64,000 nt of DNA from positions 19,759,296 to 19,823,295 of the forward strand of contig NC_134646.1 in the NCBI RefSeq assembly GCF_030463565.1. The letters run 5' to 3'. The notes under the pieces were generated by a model. It was not told where the DNA came from. It worked only from the letters and a program-made list of their open reading frames with translations, and did no database searches. This document shows, one piece after another, positions 10,517 to 22,624 of the stretch; within the stretch, counting starts at the first letter, position 1; each line of letters opens with the position of its first letter. The DNA is from Pelecanus crispus. Taxonomy: Eukaryota; Chordata; Aves; Pelecaniformes; Pelecanidae. The position numbers were made by a program, and so were the translations under genes.

Positions 10517-13500
10517 GTGAGCTTGCAACAAATGTGGGTTCTTGTTACAGCGACAGGCACTGACTAAAAAAGACTAAAACCTTCCACTTTGCACTATATT
10601 GATTGTGTTTGTGAAGAAAAAAATACTAAATTTCATTAGAGCCCATTTGGTTATACAAGATAAATATTACTTAAATGTGCTATAGCTCCCTCTTATGGTA
10701 AGGTTTGAGATGTTACACTGCTGTGTAAAATGCCTGTCCCCAAGAGCTTCCCATACAACTTATGAGGAATTGTTGCTTTCATTAAAACACAACAGTACTC
10801 TGGATTTAAATGACAACATGCTTTTTGTTCATTTAATTCAGATACTCCAGCTCTATGATGAAATGATTTGCAGGAAGTGATTTACCTAAATATTCTGGTA
10901 CTCACTCACCGATTCCTGGGGTAGGAAAGGTCTGGTGACTAGTGCTTTGCAGTCAGAATGCCCTGCTTCTGTCTTCAAGGTTTAGTAGGACCCTAGTTAG
11001 AATTAACAGCCAAAGTACCTGAGTGAGTTGCAGCTACTGGGAACAGATATATACAGGTATGTTATTCATTGTACTGATAATTCAGTTTCTGAATCAAGGG
11101 CCTATTTTAATGTTACTTTTTGAAATATATGGAGAACATATTATCTCTGTTCATATCTGAACTTTGTAATAACTGAACTGTCATCTTTCTAACTTTCCAT
11201 CTTTCTAATGGAATGAACCAACATGCTGAAACTATTTATGAACTTTTGATCCAATCGTGACCTGAAGACTTTGGCCCTTTGCCACTGCTGGCAGTGCTGG
11301 GGCTTTTTTGGTTCGTTACCAATAGTGCCTGTGTTACTGCTCTTTTACGACTTTTCATAGCATTAGTCTTAGAGTATTCTGTACCCTGTTATTAAATCTT
11401 ACTGTAGTAATTTTTGATGGCCAGTATTGTTTCATTTTTTTACAGGTTATGAATGTGAGCCATACAACAATCCTGATTTTTTTTTTTCTCCCGAGTATTA
11501 CTACTGAAAACTCAACTGCTGTAGCATTGAAAAACGCACAGGTGAAAGTCCTTCTGGTATGACAAGACAGTTCCTTTATGACAAAAGAACATTTCACAGC
11601 TTGAGGATAAGCAACAATAATTGTTATTTGCAAGATGGTAATCTACTTCCAATAGAATTATAATAATATTTTGTTAAAAATTTCTGAGGCTAGATTAGTT
11701 TTAATGCAAGTTCAGAGGATACTTCTAAAAATCTGTATGAGATTTCTCTAGACAGCTGTAAACAAACTGTCACAGCAGGCAGGTATCATACACAAAGAGA
11801 TGAGATGCCTTACAGAATTCTTTTTGAAGACTTCTTTATGTTTGCAAGAGTTTAAAAGCCTTCCAGTATGTCAGCTTCTGTTATCTTTCTCATGAAAAAA
11901 GAAAAAAATTTGCATTTGAGATTTGAAATTTTTGACATTTTGTATTGTATCTCTTCAAAACCCCAACATTTTTATTAAAAAATTTGAAAAAATCTTCACC
12001 TTGCTATTCCAGTATTCCACTGAAATACTGCCCAATATTTCAATATATTAAAACATGGTGACTAATTCAAGAATTGGGTCAGTCATTATTAAAAGAATTA
12101 AACTGAAGCAGATATTCAAACATATTTCACAGCTTGCATCCATGAGTACTTGTAGATACAATTAAGGCTTGACTGCTTGGCTCAGAGCTGCTAAGACTGT
12201 AACATAACACTGTATCGTAACCTCCTAAAGAACTCAGGGGAACTTCTTCACATCCTGAACATAAGAAGTCCTTTGTTAAATTTTTGAAAGCTGAGTCACG
12301 GTGTTCATCCCATCAATTATGTCCAACATCATTAGAGATGATACCCAAGAGAAATACGTGCTGTGTTAAATGAAAACACTTAATTTCTTACCTGTGCAGC
12401 TTCCTTGATAGTTACAATAATCACAAACTGCTGAGGCATAGAGAGAAGGTAACATGGCTTTATGAACTCCTTATTCCTGCCTCATTTAAGCCTCCATCTT
12501 GTGGAATTGTGCCAGTATGAATTTCTCATTTGGTTCCTTCTTTTGTGCAGAAGGCTACAGAGATGTGAATCAAGATAGATAACAGAACTTTCAGAAGTAC
12601 CATCTTCCATTGTGACCATTTTCTTGAGAATGGAATTAGTTGGAATTTGTGGTTCAGTGCTGAAACATGTAGCTCCAAGAATGCACCATCATTCTTGGTG
12701 GTAAAATTCTGATCATAAAATCTGTTCAACTCTTTCAGCTGTGTTTTGTATTTACAGATTTGATTGATCTTCAATTTCAATTCAGATTTTCTCTTTCCAG
12801 AAGATTCAGAGCTGGGACGCTACTTATAAGTAAATTAAAGGATCTAAGCTTTTGGACAGCTCACAGTATGTTCTAAGTTTAACATTTTGATACATATGAA
12901 TTCAGGATCCTTGCTGACCTAATCACTAATTATTGTATTGCTTTGATGGGAAGATGTAGCGCTGCTGGGGAAAATGAAAGCTTCAGAGTACAAAAATTGG
13001 CAAAAATTTTTCTGTACCTTTAGTTTACTTACACATTTTTCCTTTTTAAGCAGAAGGAAACAGTGAGGAGATAACAGTGATGTGGTTGTTGCAAAGAAAT
13101 AGGCAGAAAAAGTACTCCAGGTCCTGCAGAAAATGAGGATACTCCACAAATATGGAAGTGGAATTGGAGAAGCTGTCTTTGGAGAAAAAAAAAAAAAAAT
13201 CCATCAGCCCAGATTTAAAACCGTAGAACTCTATAGCCCAGGTAGTTGTAGCTGGTCCTTAACATTTCAACAGTTAAAGAGTTATAAATGTGATCACACA
13301 GACTGTGTTCCAATCTGAAAATAAAATAAAACTTCAGTATACAACAGTGGCTTCTGAGAAAGGAAATAATGAAGTTAACTACTCACATTTTGAACAGACT
13401 TTGACACAGTATTGCACAGATAGCATTTACCAAGAAACTCCTAAACTTTTCTTGCTTTTTACTACTCATTTTAGCAGCTGGCCATCTATAAGAATATATT

Positions 13501-13549
13501 TATGCTAAACAGATGTTTCTTCCTGCACTGTCCAATATTTAACTCTGTA

Positions 13550-13645
13550 TTTCACTCTGCAGAGAAGTTAATGTACTGCCTGTATGATTTTATTTCCACT
13601 GAAGTCGCCCACATGACCATAGCAAATCCCAGAGTTGTTGCCCAG
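13550..13645 (+). pseudogene. ABCG2: Possible remnant of ABCG2 pseudogene exon 9
   Basis: The block ends TIANPRVVAQ, comparable with LLGNPQASIAQ at the end of ABCG2 exon 9, and has a Cys and Ser at compatible distances upstream. The donor is absent (cag/gaag). Position and order fit, but identity is low. Confidence 0.3.
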
Positions 13646-13994
13646 GAAGAATTCCTATTTATGTCAATGAAAGGACAGACTCTGCTACTCCCAAGTGCAT
13701 CACTTTTTAGCTTATTTGCTCCCAGTGATTTTAATGAGAGTGCCCACACGCTAACGAACAGCGGCACAATCTAGCCATCAAACTGTTAGCTGAGCTCTGC
13801 AACTCCATAATGAGATTTATAAAATTCTATACCTTAGTTGCATGAGCAGAAATACAGTAGCAGTCATGTCAGACTTTGCTGTCACACTATAGGCTTTAAA
13901 TAAAGATTATATTTTTCTCTTTTTATCCAGCATTTTACTTTCCATCGGGATCAGAAGAAGATAGGACTAATAAGTTGCTGCAAGTTGATCACTT

Positions 13995-14054
13995 ATAGAA
14001 TCATAGAATTGTTTAGGTTGGAAAAGACCTTTAAGATCATCCAGTCCAACCATT
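13995..14054 (-). mobile_element. CR1 3'-tail fragment
   Basis: It starts with tagaatcatagaattgttt, the complement of the CR1 tail, and continues gttggaaaagacctttaaga to ccagtccaaccattgg. Only the last 60 bases of an element are present. Confidence 0.88.
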
Positions 14055-17000
14055 GGCAGACTATTTTCTTGTACTTTGGAAAAATTCAAATTGGCAGTGG
14101 GCGCTAATGCCAGCCTGTCCTCATTCACGATTAAAGTATAGAACAGCTGGCCCACTATGGCAGAGACATGAGAATTTTTCTTTTTTTCTTCATTCCAACA
14201 GAGAGGCATACAAATCAAGCCGAGAGAAAGGCAGAAGTGAAATAATAAATAAAACCTTGGTTCCCCCCTTTTGTTTGGGCACTGACTAGTACAATTAGAT
14301 CACTTGCACAAGCCAGGTGATACATCATCTGCATAGGTAACTTTATGAACAAGGAAAGCAGGAAAAAGAAAAAAGTGATTGATAGGAGAAGGGAAATGAG
14401 TCCAGAATCCCCGAGGTTAAAAGGCTTTGAGTATGTGTGTGTGTCTGCATGTTGATACTATGGAGATCCTTAATAATTGCTTTGTAAAAGCTTGACCTTG
14501 TGACAAGAATTAGACTCTCAAGGATCTCGTAATACCCCAAGGTTAATGGTCCTGACTTGTTTCTCACAATCTTTTCTATCTCCCCACCCTCATTAGGGAT
14601 GGATTTTACAAGCATTCTTTGAGAGGTACATGGCTCATTAAGCCTTTTTTCATTAATCTGCTCCAAATTGGTCTTGATATGATCCCTGTTTTCCACCGCA
14701 ATTGGTTTAGGAGCTGAATTATCCCTGGCATTTGTTCCTTTCGGCAGGATCTTAGTGACAGAGCACCATGGATCAAGTGGTTTATAAGTGTTAAGACTCA
14801 TGCATTGCTCAGGCTTAAAAATGACAGAACTGCCTGATACCATTGTTTTCCTGAGATTTTTGTCATTTGAACTTAGCCTTCAACAGTTGTGAGGTACAGA
14901 ATTTAATAATTCTGATTATATCACTAACCCAATTGAAAATGTGGTTTTGTGTATGAAAATTCCTATTGCAGTTTGCTTACATTTAACAGTAAGTGATTTA
15001 ATCTGGACTCCGGGAAACTTTAAAAGACTTACTTATGTTTAGGTTTTATGTGAAATTATTCAATCTGGTTGAAGATTTTTATTCTAAATCCTCCATCTGA
15101 ACAACTTTAAAATAATTAAAAATAAATCACAGTCTGAAGGTTGTTACTTTCTAAAGAGGTACTATAATTTGTTTGAATTGATTAGTTTGAAGGAAGCTTT
15201 ACAATAACAATAATCTTACAAGTTACCACTTTTAAATTTTATTGCTTTCAGTACAGAAAGTAAGGTTTTTATATTTTCAGTGCCAGTAACTGAAAGTAAT
15301 TCCTTGTTCCTTGTAATGAATGCTCCATTTGCTGTAATTAATAGTATAGTGTTGCTAAGTAGCAGGTGGTATATGTTTTTATTAACCCTTGTTCCTCCTC
15401 AGCAAACCAGGGATCTTGTGGGAAGTGTTTTTCCTCCCAAATACTGGCATATGTCGTGCGAGATACTCATTTCTGACTTGCTCAGTATGAGCGTTCTTTT
15501 TGCTCATTGTCGAAGTTACAACTTTTCCAGCTGTTTGATCAGCTGTTACAATCTCCCAGCCATAAATTCTGTTACTAGCAAGCACCTAATGTTACCGCTA
15601 CGTAACAGGCAAGAACAGATATTAAACTGGCTAGATACAGCTAGTACTTTCAAGCATGCTGCCCTAGTGCTGCCTGGGAAGCAACTTCCTCTTTTACTTA
15701 TTTTACAACACGTAATTGACTGAAGTCCAGTTTTCAAAGTAATAAATAATTATAGGAAAGACATCCAATTTGGATTTTTTTTTTAAATGGAAAACTGCAT
15801 CTTTTCAAGTGACTTTGAAGTACTATTTTACAAATGTATGTGTTTATCAGTAAAGACGGGTTCAATATACTAAGACTTCTATCAGAGTTCTCACTTCTAT
15901 CACAGGCCTTGTTACGGCTAAAGAATAGGTGCAATTACAGCACCTACTACATAGATTACAAGTGACAGATTTGATACACAGTCCTCAGCAGAATCATCAT
16001 TTAATTCCATAGGGATCTAGTCTTGCCACTCACTCATCAGAAGGTGTAAATGGCCTTAATAATCCTTAAGACCCCTTACAGAAGAAATTTACTGTGAATT
16101 TACATTTACAGTGCCCCAAAAATGGACCTGTTAGTCAGTGTTAGCATACATCATCCAATTCAAGTGTGTTTCAGAAAGAGTATTTAAAACTTGTACAGGT
16201 TCTGAATGCCTTACTTCAGAGAAGCCTGAAAAAGCTCTATGTTCATTTATTAAGAAGAGCAAAAAAGTAAAAGGTAACTTAAGTGGTGATAGCAGCCTAA
16301 GGAGAAATCCTGTATTAATTGAGAGCTTTTAATATGCAGAAGGCTGCTGACAAAACTGAAGTAATTTGTATCCAATTTGGAAATAAATGCAATTTAAAAA
16401 AATAACAACAAAAATTAAAAACTAACTACAGTAATTACACAAGTAACTAAAGATCTGGTGGGTTTCCCATTTCCCTGAAATTTACACATCAAGTTTGAAT
16501 ATGTTTCTGAAACAACTACATTTTATTTATAATGCATTAGCAAGCTTTGTTAAGGATTTACCATGTTGTAGCCTATGGTTAATGCTGTGTAGAAGTTCAG
16601 CCTGAGTTATGACAATTTTAGTTCTTAAAACTTAATACACAAAGCTTCAAAATATTACCAATACAGAAAACAAGGTGCCTAACAAGGCTTCCTGTGTACT
16701 TTTTTGTTTTGTTTTGTTACAAAGGAAGGAGCCTTATTGATTTGAAAGCACTTTGTCCTAACTACAAATAAAGAAATAGAGACAAATAGCCTTCACTGAC
16801 TATGCAAATCATCTGTGTCTGTAAAACTCATTGAAGAGTGACTTACCTTAAGATTACACTGTTATGCTTCTAATTAACCTCCGAGGTTGAAAAAATTCGG
16901 AATTTCATAAATCCCTTTTCATTGTTTGTTAGTTTATGTTTGTATTTATATTTGTCTTATATTGTGGTTATTATAGCTTTCAACAAGATATTTCGTTTAA

Positions 17001-17305
17001 AAAACCCCCACATTTCTTACTTTTTTAGCTACTTCTCTGTAGCTAAAAAGGTATTTAATAATCAACAATATCGACTGGTGGAGCAATTTTGCTGCAATAA
17101 AGAATTATTCCAGTGGAATTTGAAATGCATTAGTAAGCCTGGCAGTAGAACAATTTGAAGGGCTTTTGATGAAGCAAGCAGAAGGCTAGACACTATAGAA
17201 AGCAAATTTCGTTTTCAGAATTGCTGCCTTGTTTTCAAAACTGATATTAGCAAGTCAGTTATTTAATTGATTCTGTAAAATATTTACATGTAGTTGGACA
17301 ACTCC

Positions 17306-17763
17306 ATAGAATCATAGAATAGGTTGGAAAAGACCTTCAAGATCTTTTGATCTGGAGCCCAGCTGTTAACCTAGCACTGCCAAGTCCACCACTAAACCAT
17401 GTCCCTAAGCACCATGTCTACACGTCTTTTAAATACGTTCAGGGATGGTGACTCAACCACTTCCCTGGGCAGCGTCTTCCAATGCTTGATGACCCTTTTG
17501 GTGAAGAAATTTTTCCTAGTATCCAGTCTAAGCCTCCCCTGGCACAACTTGAGGCCATTTCTTCTTGTCCGATTGCTTGTTACTTGGCAGAAAAGACCAA
17601 CACCCACCTCACTACAACCTCCTTTCAGGTGGTTGTAGAGAGTGATAAGGTCTCCCCTCAGCCTCCTTTCCTCCAGACTAAACAACCCCAGTTCCCTCAG
17701 CTGCTCCTCATAAGGCCTGTGCTCCAGACCCTTCACCAGCTTTGTTGCCCTTCTTTGGACACA
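17306..17763 (-). mobile_element. CR1 LINE 3' fragment
   Basis: About 460 bases of CR1 lie on the minus strand. The 3' tail (atagaatcatagaatagg) is at the left. The coding end reads [20 protein letters not shown], then [14 protein letters not shown] and [20 protein letters not shown]. It breaks off at about 17763. Confidence 0.93.
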
Positions 17764-18427
17764 AGGATGAGGAAAAGGGTGAAAACTGTTGCAAACCATC
17801 CTTATCCAAAAAGATAAAGACCCTACATGGAATTGAAATAATCACAAAACAAGGGTAAAAGTAGTCATCAGACATACTGATTAACCCATACAGCTCACAA
17901 ACAGGTCAAAATGCGTTCATAGGCCCAGACGCTTTCTCTCAGTTCTTGCCCCTGTTTTTGACTACATTCCTGCTGCAGAAATCCAAACATCACTAAAGCC
18001 TAACATAGCCTGTTAAATAAGTAAATCGTGCTTCTCCAGTCTCATGTATTTCCTTCATATTTTGAGAGAAATAATCTTTGCCTCCATAGGGTTTTGAGTC
18101 ATGCTAAGCAGACCATTTCATTCTCAAGAAAGCTGCCTTGCTAATATTCTAGGCACCCTTCTTCTTCAAAGAATACAACACTGCAATTATTCCCTCACTC
18201 TCCAGTATTATGAAACAGCCACCTGCCTCCTCTAAGGCATTGGTTATATTTCCATTGACCTAGTGGGCACAGAGTCAAGTGCTTAGGATGCAATACCCTG
18301 CAGTCAGGCACCTCTGGTAACGTGACGAAAATTGTTTCTGGACATGCGCTGGCATCAGTCCAAGGTAGTCAAACCTCTTCAAACAATCCCTGTTATGGAT
18401 TTGTAGTTACATATTTTCTGTTTGCAG

Positions 18428-18517
18428 ATTTCCTCTGGGATGCTGATAAATACTACAAGTATTCAAGTTTTTCTTTCCTGAATGAAAAATTTCAGTATTC
18501 CTCACCACAGCCTAATA
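18428..18517 (+). pseudogene. ABCG2: ABCG2 pseudogene exon 14
   Basis: After tgtttgcag the sequence matches the intact exon at 370-459 base for base at many sites. The frame reads ISSGMLINTTSIQVFLS, then TGA (18479-18481), then MKNFSIPHH. The intact copy has a Trp (TGG) at the stop. The donor changed from gt to gc. Length is conserved at 90 nt. Confidence 0.92.
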
Positions 18518-20333
18518 GCGCTAGGTTTTCTGCATATTTTATTCAAATAATCTTCCCAAAGAGACCATCATTTAATTTGGGAAAAAAAGGGCAATGATTT
18601 TCTAATATTAACTGGTAAATGCTATTTTCATAAACATCAACTTGCTGTCTCTTGAACATTCACTAAAGTGCAATCACTCACTTTGTTTTTAGCTGTATAT
18701 TTTTTACACAGAACGTAGAGCACAGGACAAGAGAGTACAATCTGATAATGTAAATAGCAGCAATGACAACAAAGACTCCTGGAGTTGCTCCCCTGGATCT
18801 TCCATGAGACACAGTTCTATTTTCTAAATAATCTGTGTCTGTGTGATTATGGTTCTTACAGATATAAACAACTTCTTTCAATCTAAACATTTCCCTCCTT
18901 TTGTTTAGTGAGTTCTCCTTCTACATTCATCTTGCTGCCAGCTATCAAAAAAAGGGAAAAGACTTCTGAACATAAGATAAATGCCTTTTCTCTCCCAGTC
19001 TGAGTCTCCCTCCTATTGCTTGCTGGGCATGAATTAACAGCCAGTTAAACAGTTAAAACCCTTGTCAAACCTGTTTCTTCACCGAATTGTTTTAAATGAC
19101 CAAGCCAGGAAAGCTAACTGGCCTTTATGATGTTAGAGCTGTGTAATAAGAACATAGAAAGAAACAGAAATTTCTTATCAGGACAAAAGCATGACTCATG
19201 CAAGGATTCCTTCCCTGCTTTCTGGGGGTTGCAATGAGAAAGCAATCATTTTTCCAAAATGGAAGTTGGAGGTTCTTGCAAGGGGACTTGCTGCCTGTTT
19301 AGAAAAAGGGGGAGAAGTGTCACAAATTTTAGGCAAATTATCTGTGCTCAAGTTTCTAAAGCCATGCCTCAGTAAATCCGCCTCGGTCCTTGATAAGCAT
19401 TACTATGATGAAATGGGTCATACTGGGGTAGGAATTCCTGCTAAAGGAATCTCTTTCTGTTGACATTTACCTGGCTTAGCAAGACTAATTGGCCAAGCAC
19501 AGCTAGTATCTTTACAGTAACAGTATTCAAAGCTCAGTAACATATAACAGTTTTAAAACCAGAACAGCTGCATACCTTTTCTATATGATAAATATGAAAA
19601 CTTACTTGAGCTGAGAGCTTTTCAGATCTGGGGCTACCTCCTCCTATGTCGGGAAATGGTTGGGAGGCAGCTAAGAGGCTGGGTGCCACCAGCTGCGGAA
19701 GGAGACTCCCCAGGAAGCTCCGGACGCGGCGCTCGCTGGAGTTGGCTGTTCCTGTGGGTCTGCAGCAGTGGCCCCTGGCAGCTCACAGCTAGACACTGAG
19801 TGTCTCCAACGCTCGCCAGGTCTGCCTTCCTGCAGCTTAAGGTTTCTCACAGCCATCAGTAACTGGGGAGTCAGGGAACCCGGTCTTACACTCTCCATCT
19901 CAGCTGCAGGAAAAGCTGATAGCAGTACAAAAGTGTGCTTACCTCAGATGTTGGAATGAACCAGTAATTGCAAGTGTAGCCTGAAAGGAGTGTTTTTTTG
20001 TTTTGAGTGTTTCTTGGAATTTTCATCATACCATTCTCCGTACAACAGTGAAAAGCAGCAGCCTGTGCAGGCACACACAGGCATTTCTGGCAGTCAAGGC
20101 ACTGTTAAGAGTATTTCAAAAATACCTTAACTGTGACTTACCTGAAAACAAAGCTCAACTCTTCTCCGTGGAAGGATTTTTTTCAGAAGTAGAAGTCTCA
20201 AAATCTGGACAGCAGTTAAACAAATTCTAGCTCTGTAACAGTTTAATGTTGTTGATTTGTTTTGCGTGAATAGTCTTTCAAGGAGCATTTAGTCCCTGTG
20301 AGTATCTGCTAATCTTCTCTTACTTGTTTCAAG

Positions 20334-20431
20334 GCTTTGCAAATGAATGCACTTACTGGTCTAAATTTTGTGAAAATGTCACCAGCAAAACTGTGGCTGA
20401 TGCAAATTGTCACCATCAGTCCACTGGCAAT
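20334..20431 (+). pseudogene. ABCG2: ABCG2 pseudogene exon 15
   Basis: It starts ALQMNALTGLNF after tgtttcaag, against ALQINELTGLNF in the intact copy. It has exactly the same 98-nt length. The next residues are not the expected Cys but VKM, through a slip or substitution. The donor gtaagtatt of the intact gene is ctaagtatt here, so splicing would fail. Confidence 0.92.
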
Positions 20432-21895
20432 CTAAGTATTGCATTTATTACTAATAACTTCTTGAGAGCCACACAAACCCAGTACACTCCCCAAGTCTCA
20501 AAAAAGTTCTTGGACTCTTCCTAGCATCCTACTGCTGGTAGGCCTGCTCCAAGATACCTGAACGCCTGGCTGCAGGAAGGCTGCTCTCACACTAAGTCCG
20601 AATTCAGGTCTGTTACAAGAGGCACAAGTTTGCTGCCTTCAGGCCTGCCCTTTGCCTCCTGGGATGCAGTTTCAGTCTCCCGGAGTATTCCTTAGAGTAG
20701 AAGCAAAGCAGGAGTGCTGCCAGAAATCTCCAGCCCAAGGAAAACTTGCTTGTGATCCCACTGCTGTTTTAGCATTTAGTGTTTCCCACACTTCAGCACC
20801 AGCATATTTATAACAGTCCTTTGAACCAAGCTGGGACCAGTTGAATTTGTGTGTTAACACATCAGGGTGAGGTGACATGTATAAAAGAGAGACAACTCTT
20901 TTGAACGTCAGTCTACCATCCGAATCATTAAGCTGTCCTTCCACCTTTCTGTACCTGTTTTGCATGATCAGCGCTTAAAACCTGGAAGGACCGTTATGGC
21001 ACAGGAGGAACACAGACTCACTGTGAAATCAGAAATCTTCTAACGCACTCCTACGTTCCTGAAAACAAGTCCGTACCCAAGCTGCTATTTTTGTTAAGAT
21101 CGCACAAAGGGAAAAAAGTTTCTGACAGTTTTTTTGCATTTCTCCACTGTAGAAGACTGGTTTGTTTTGCAAACTATTTATTTTCTTTCGAAATATAACA
21201 TTGTATCTTTTCTGGAAGAGACAGAGCACGAACTAAACTAAGGAGTAATGTTTTCTTCCATTTAGCATGCTTTAGTAAATAATACTTCATCATTTGTTTG
21301 CTAGCAATTGAGAACTGATTTTCTTCCAGCCATCCACAGGTACTTTCAGGTAAAAACAGGGCATAATCTGAGGTGCTAAAAATGTTTTTTCATAGTAAAA
21401 CAGAAGACAACCGTACTTCTGAATTAATTCAGTTTGTGTGCAGAAAGGGAAGAACGGTTGGCGAGCATCAGAATTTCAGCGATTCAGTTCAGAAAAAGAC
21501 GGACACGACTTAAGTGTCTCTGAAATGTTAGGCTCTGCCTTTCCTCTTGGAAGCAGCACTGCTTATGGGTCCTCCCACCACCAATTACCTGTGTTTCCAA
21601 GGGGGCTCGTCGCTGCCCTGGGGACCCCAGCAGGGCCAGGGATGCTGTATGGGGAGGGTCCAGGGACAAACGCAGCAAAAACCTTCTCCTAAAGGACTGC
21701 TTGCAGAACGGACTCTGGGAAGGACTCCTCCACCTCCGATTGCTATCCTCTTCGTACACACTGCACATATAAGCAGGGAACCAAAAAAGCCCCATTGGTG
21801 CCTAAATATACAAGTAACAATTGCTTGCAGATGTTTTATCATAATGTTAACTTTTTTCCCTTTTTCTCAGTTTGGTTTTTTTTTTTTTCCTTTAG

Positions 21896-22019
21896 ATTTA
21901 CTGGAGAAGAGTATTTGAATACACAAGGCATCCAAGTGATGCCCGTGGGATATGGAAGAATTACGTGGCTCTTATTCCAAATGTGCATCTCAAACAGCAA
22001 TTCCTGAAGAAATTTTCAA
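21896..22019 (+). pseudogene. ABCG2: ABCG2 pseudogene last exon
   Basis: After a strong polypyrimidine tract (ttttttttttcctttag) it reads TGEEYLNTQGIQ, matching TGDEYLKTQGID. After a shift of frame come IWKNYVALI and FLKKFSK, matching LWQNHLALA and HFMKKFS. About 30 bases of the last membrane helix are missing and the stop codon is replaced by AAA. Confidence 0.92.
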
Positions 22020-22056
22020 AAGTCAGCAACACTATAGCATACACACAGTATTAAAT

Positions 22057-22076
22057 AAAAAAAAAAAAAAAAAAAA
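22057..22076 (+). repeat. Run of 20 A directly after the ABCG2 pseudogene
   Basis: An AATAAA overlaps the start of the run. The pseudogene keeps its introns, so this is not the tail of a retrocopy. It is probably an expanded A tract beside an old polyA signal. Confidence 0.8.
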
Positions 22077-22624
22077 TCCCACTTTCCACACACTATGGCT
22101 TTTATAGTGCACTGACTAAAGGCTTAATATACTTAATAAATTCAGTATGCATGTATTTCGTTGAAGACCGAGATGGATTTATATGCAAGCCTGGGATTTC
22201 CAAGGACCATTCAACCCTCCAGATCCTGTAGGATTCCCTGAAACAAAGGGACAAAATAAAGGGGAACAGAGAAAAAGAGTAGAGACATTAACTTACACAG
22301 CAACTGTGAAGTAATAAAGGGACAGAGTTACTAGCAGTTGGAGCTGCTACCTGAAATAGCAGAAAATAGACCTGCGCACTTGCACAAACGCAGATGTGAA
22401 ATAAAGCGTTTAAAAAAAGTACTGTTTGGGCAATGAAGCAGTAGGACCAGCCCAGTCCTCTCTGTTCATTTACACCCTGTACTCCCTTTTTACATTATTA
22501 GATAATCTGAGAATAAGGTATGAGATATTAGTAATGCACACAAATAAAACGTAGGATTCTTAATGTTCCGTTATAAACAAACCAAGTGCATGGCACAATG
22601 TTTGCCTTATAGATGATATAAAAT

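Larger units (their letters stand above)
10517..18427. other. Pseudogene intron territory, AT-rich, no other gene recognised
   Basis: Apart from two CR1 pieces and the weak exon 9 trace, no coding gene is seen. Two frames stand out by length only: about 166 codons on the minus strand at 14343-14843 and 147 codons on the plus strand at 15280-15723. Neither resembles a family I know, and both lack splice or compositional support. A (GT)n run lies at about 14425-14445. Confidence 0.6.
6767..22019 (+). pseudogene. ABCG2: Degraded tandem copy of ABCG2 (introns retained)
   Basis: Exon-sized blocks in ABCG2 order and orientation lie in this span. By human exon number they are: 3 (6767-6835), 4 (7321-7407), 7 (10405-10516), 14 (18428-18517), 15 (20334-20431) and 16 (21896-22019), with weaker traces of 6 (about 10324-10375) and 9 (about 13550-13645). 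Most still have their AG acceptors and polypyrimidine tracts, so this is a duplicated gene and not a retrocopy. Inactivating changes are plain. The Walker A segment of exon 3 is replaced, exon 4 ends in TAG, exon 7 has an internal deletion and a TAG, exon 14 has TGA for a Trp codon, and the exon 15 donor is CT instead of GT. In exon 16 the last membrane helix is partly deleted and the frame shifted. A CR1 is inserted between exons 4 and 7. Exons 2, 5, 8 and 10-13 were not found by eye. Confidence 0.88.

Noticed and set aside
12290-12370. Possible ABCG2 pseudogene exon 8 (the string acatcattag and neighbours)
   Set aside because: Only a ten-base similarity to the exon 8 DIING-coding segment. 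Not enough to call.
14343-14843. 166-codon minus-strand frame in pseudogene intron sequence
   Set aside because: No family resemblance, a His-Thr repeat from a (GT)n microsatellite, and no promoter or splice support. A blastp search would decide.
15280-15723. 147-codon plus-strand frame
   Set aside because: No recognisable domain, AT-rich intronic context, and no match to the missing ABCG2 exons on close reading.
22051-22076. PolyA tail suggesting that the second ABCG2 copy is a processed retrocopy
   Set aside because: The copy keeps introns of about 1-2 kb between exons 14, 15 and 16 with acceptor sites, so it arose by DNA duplication.
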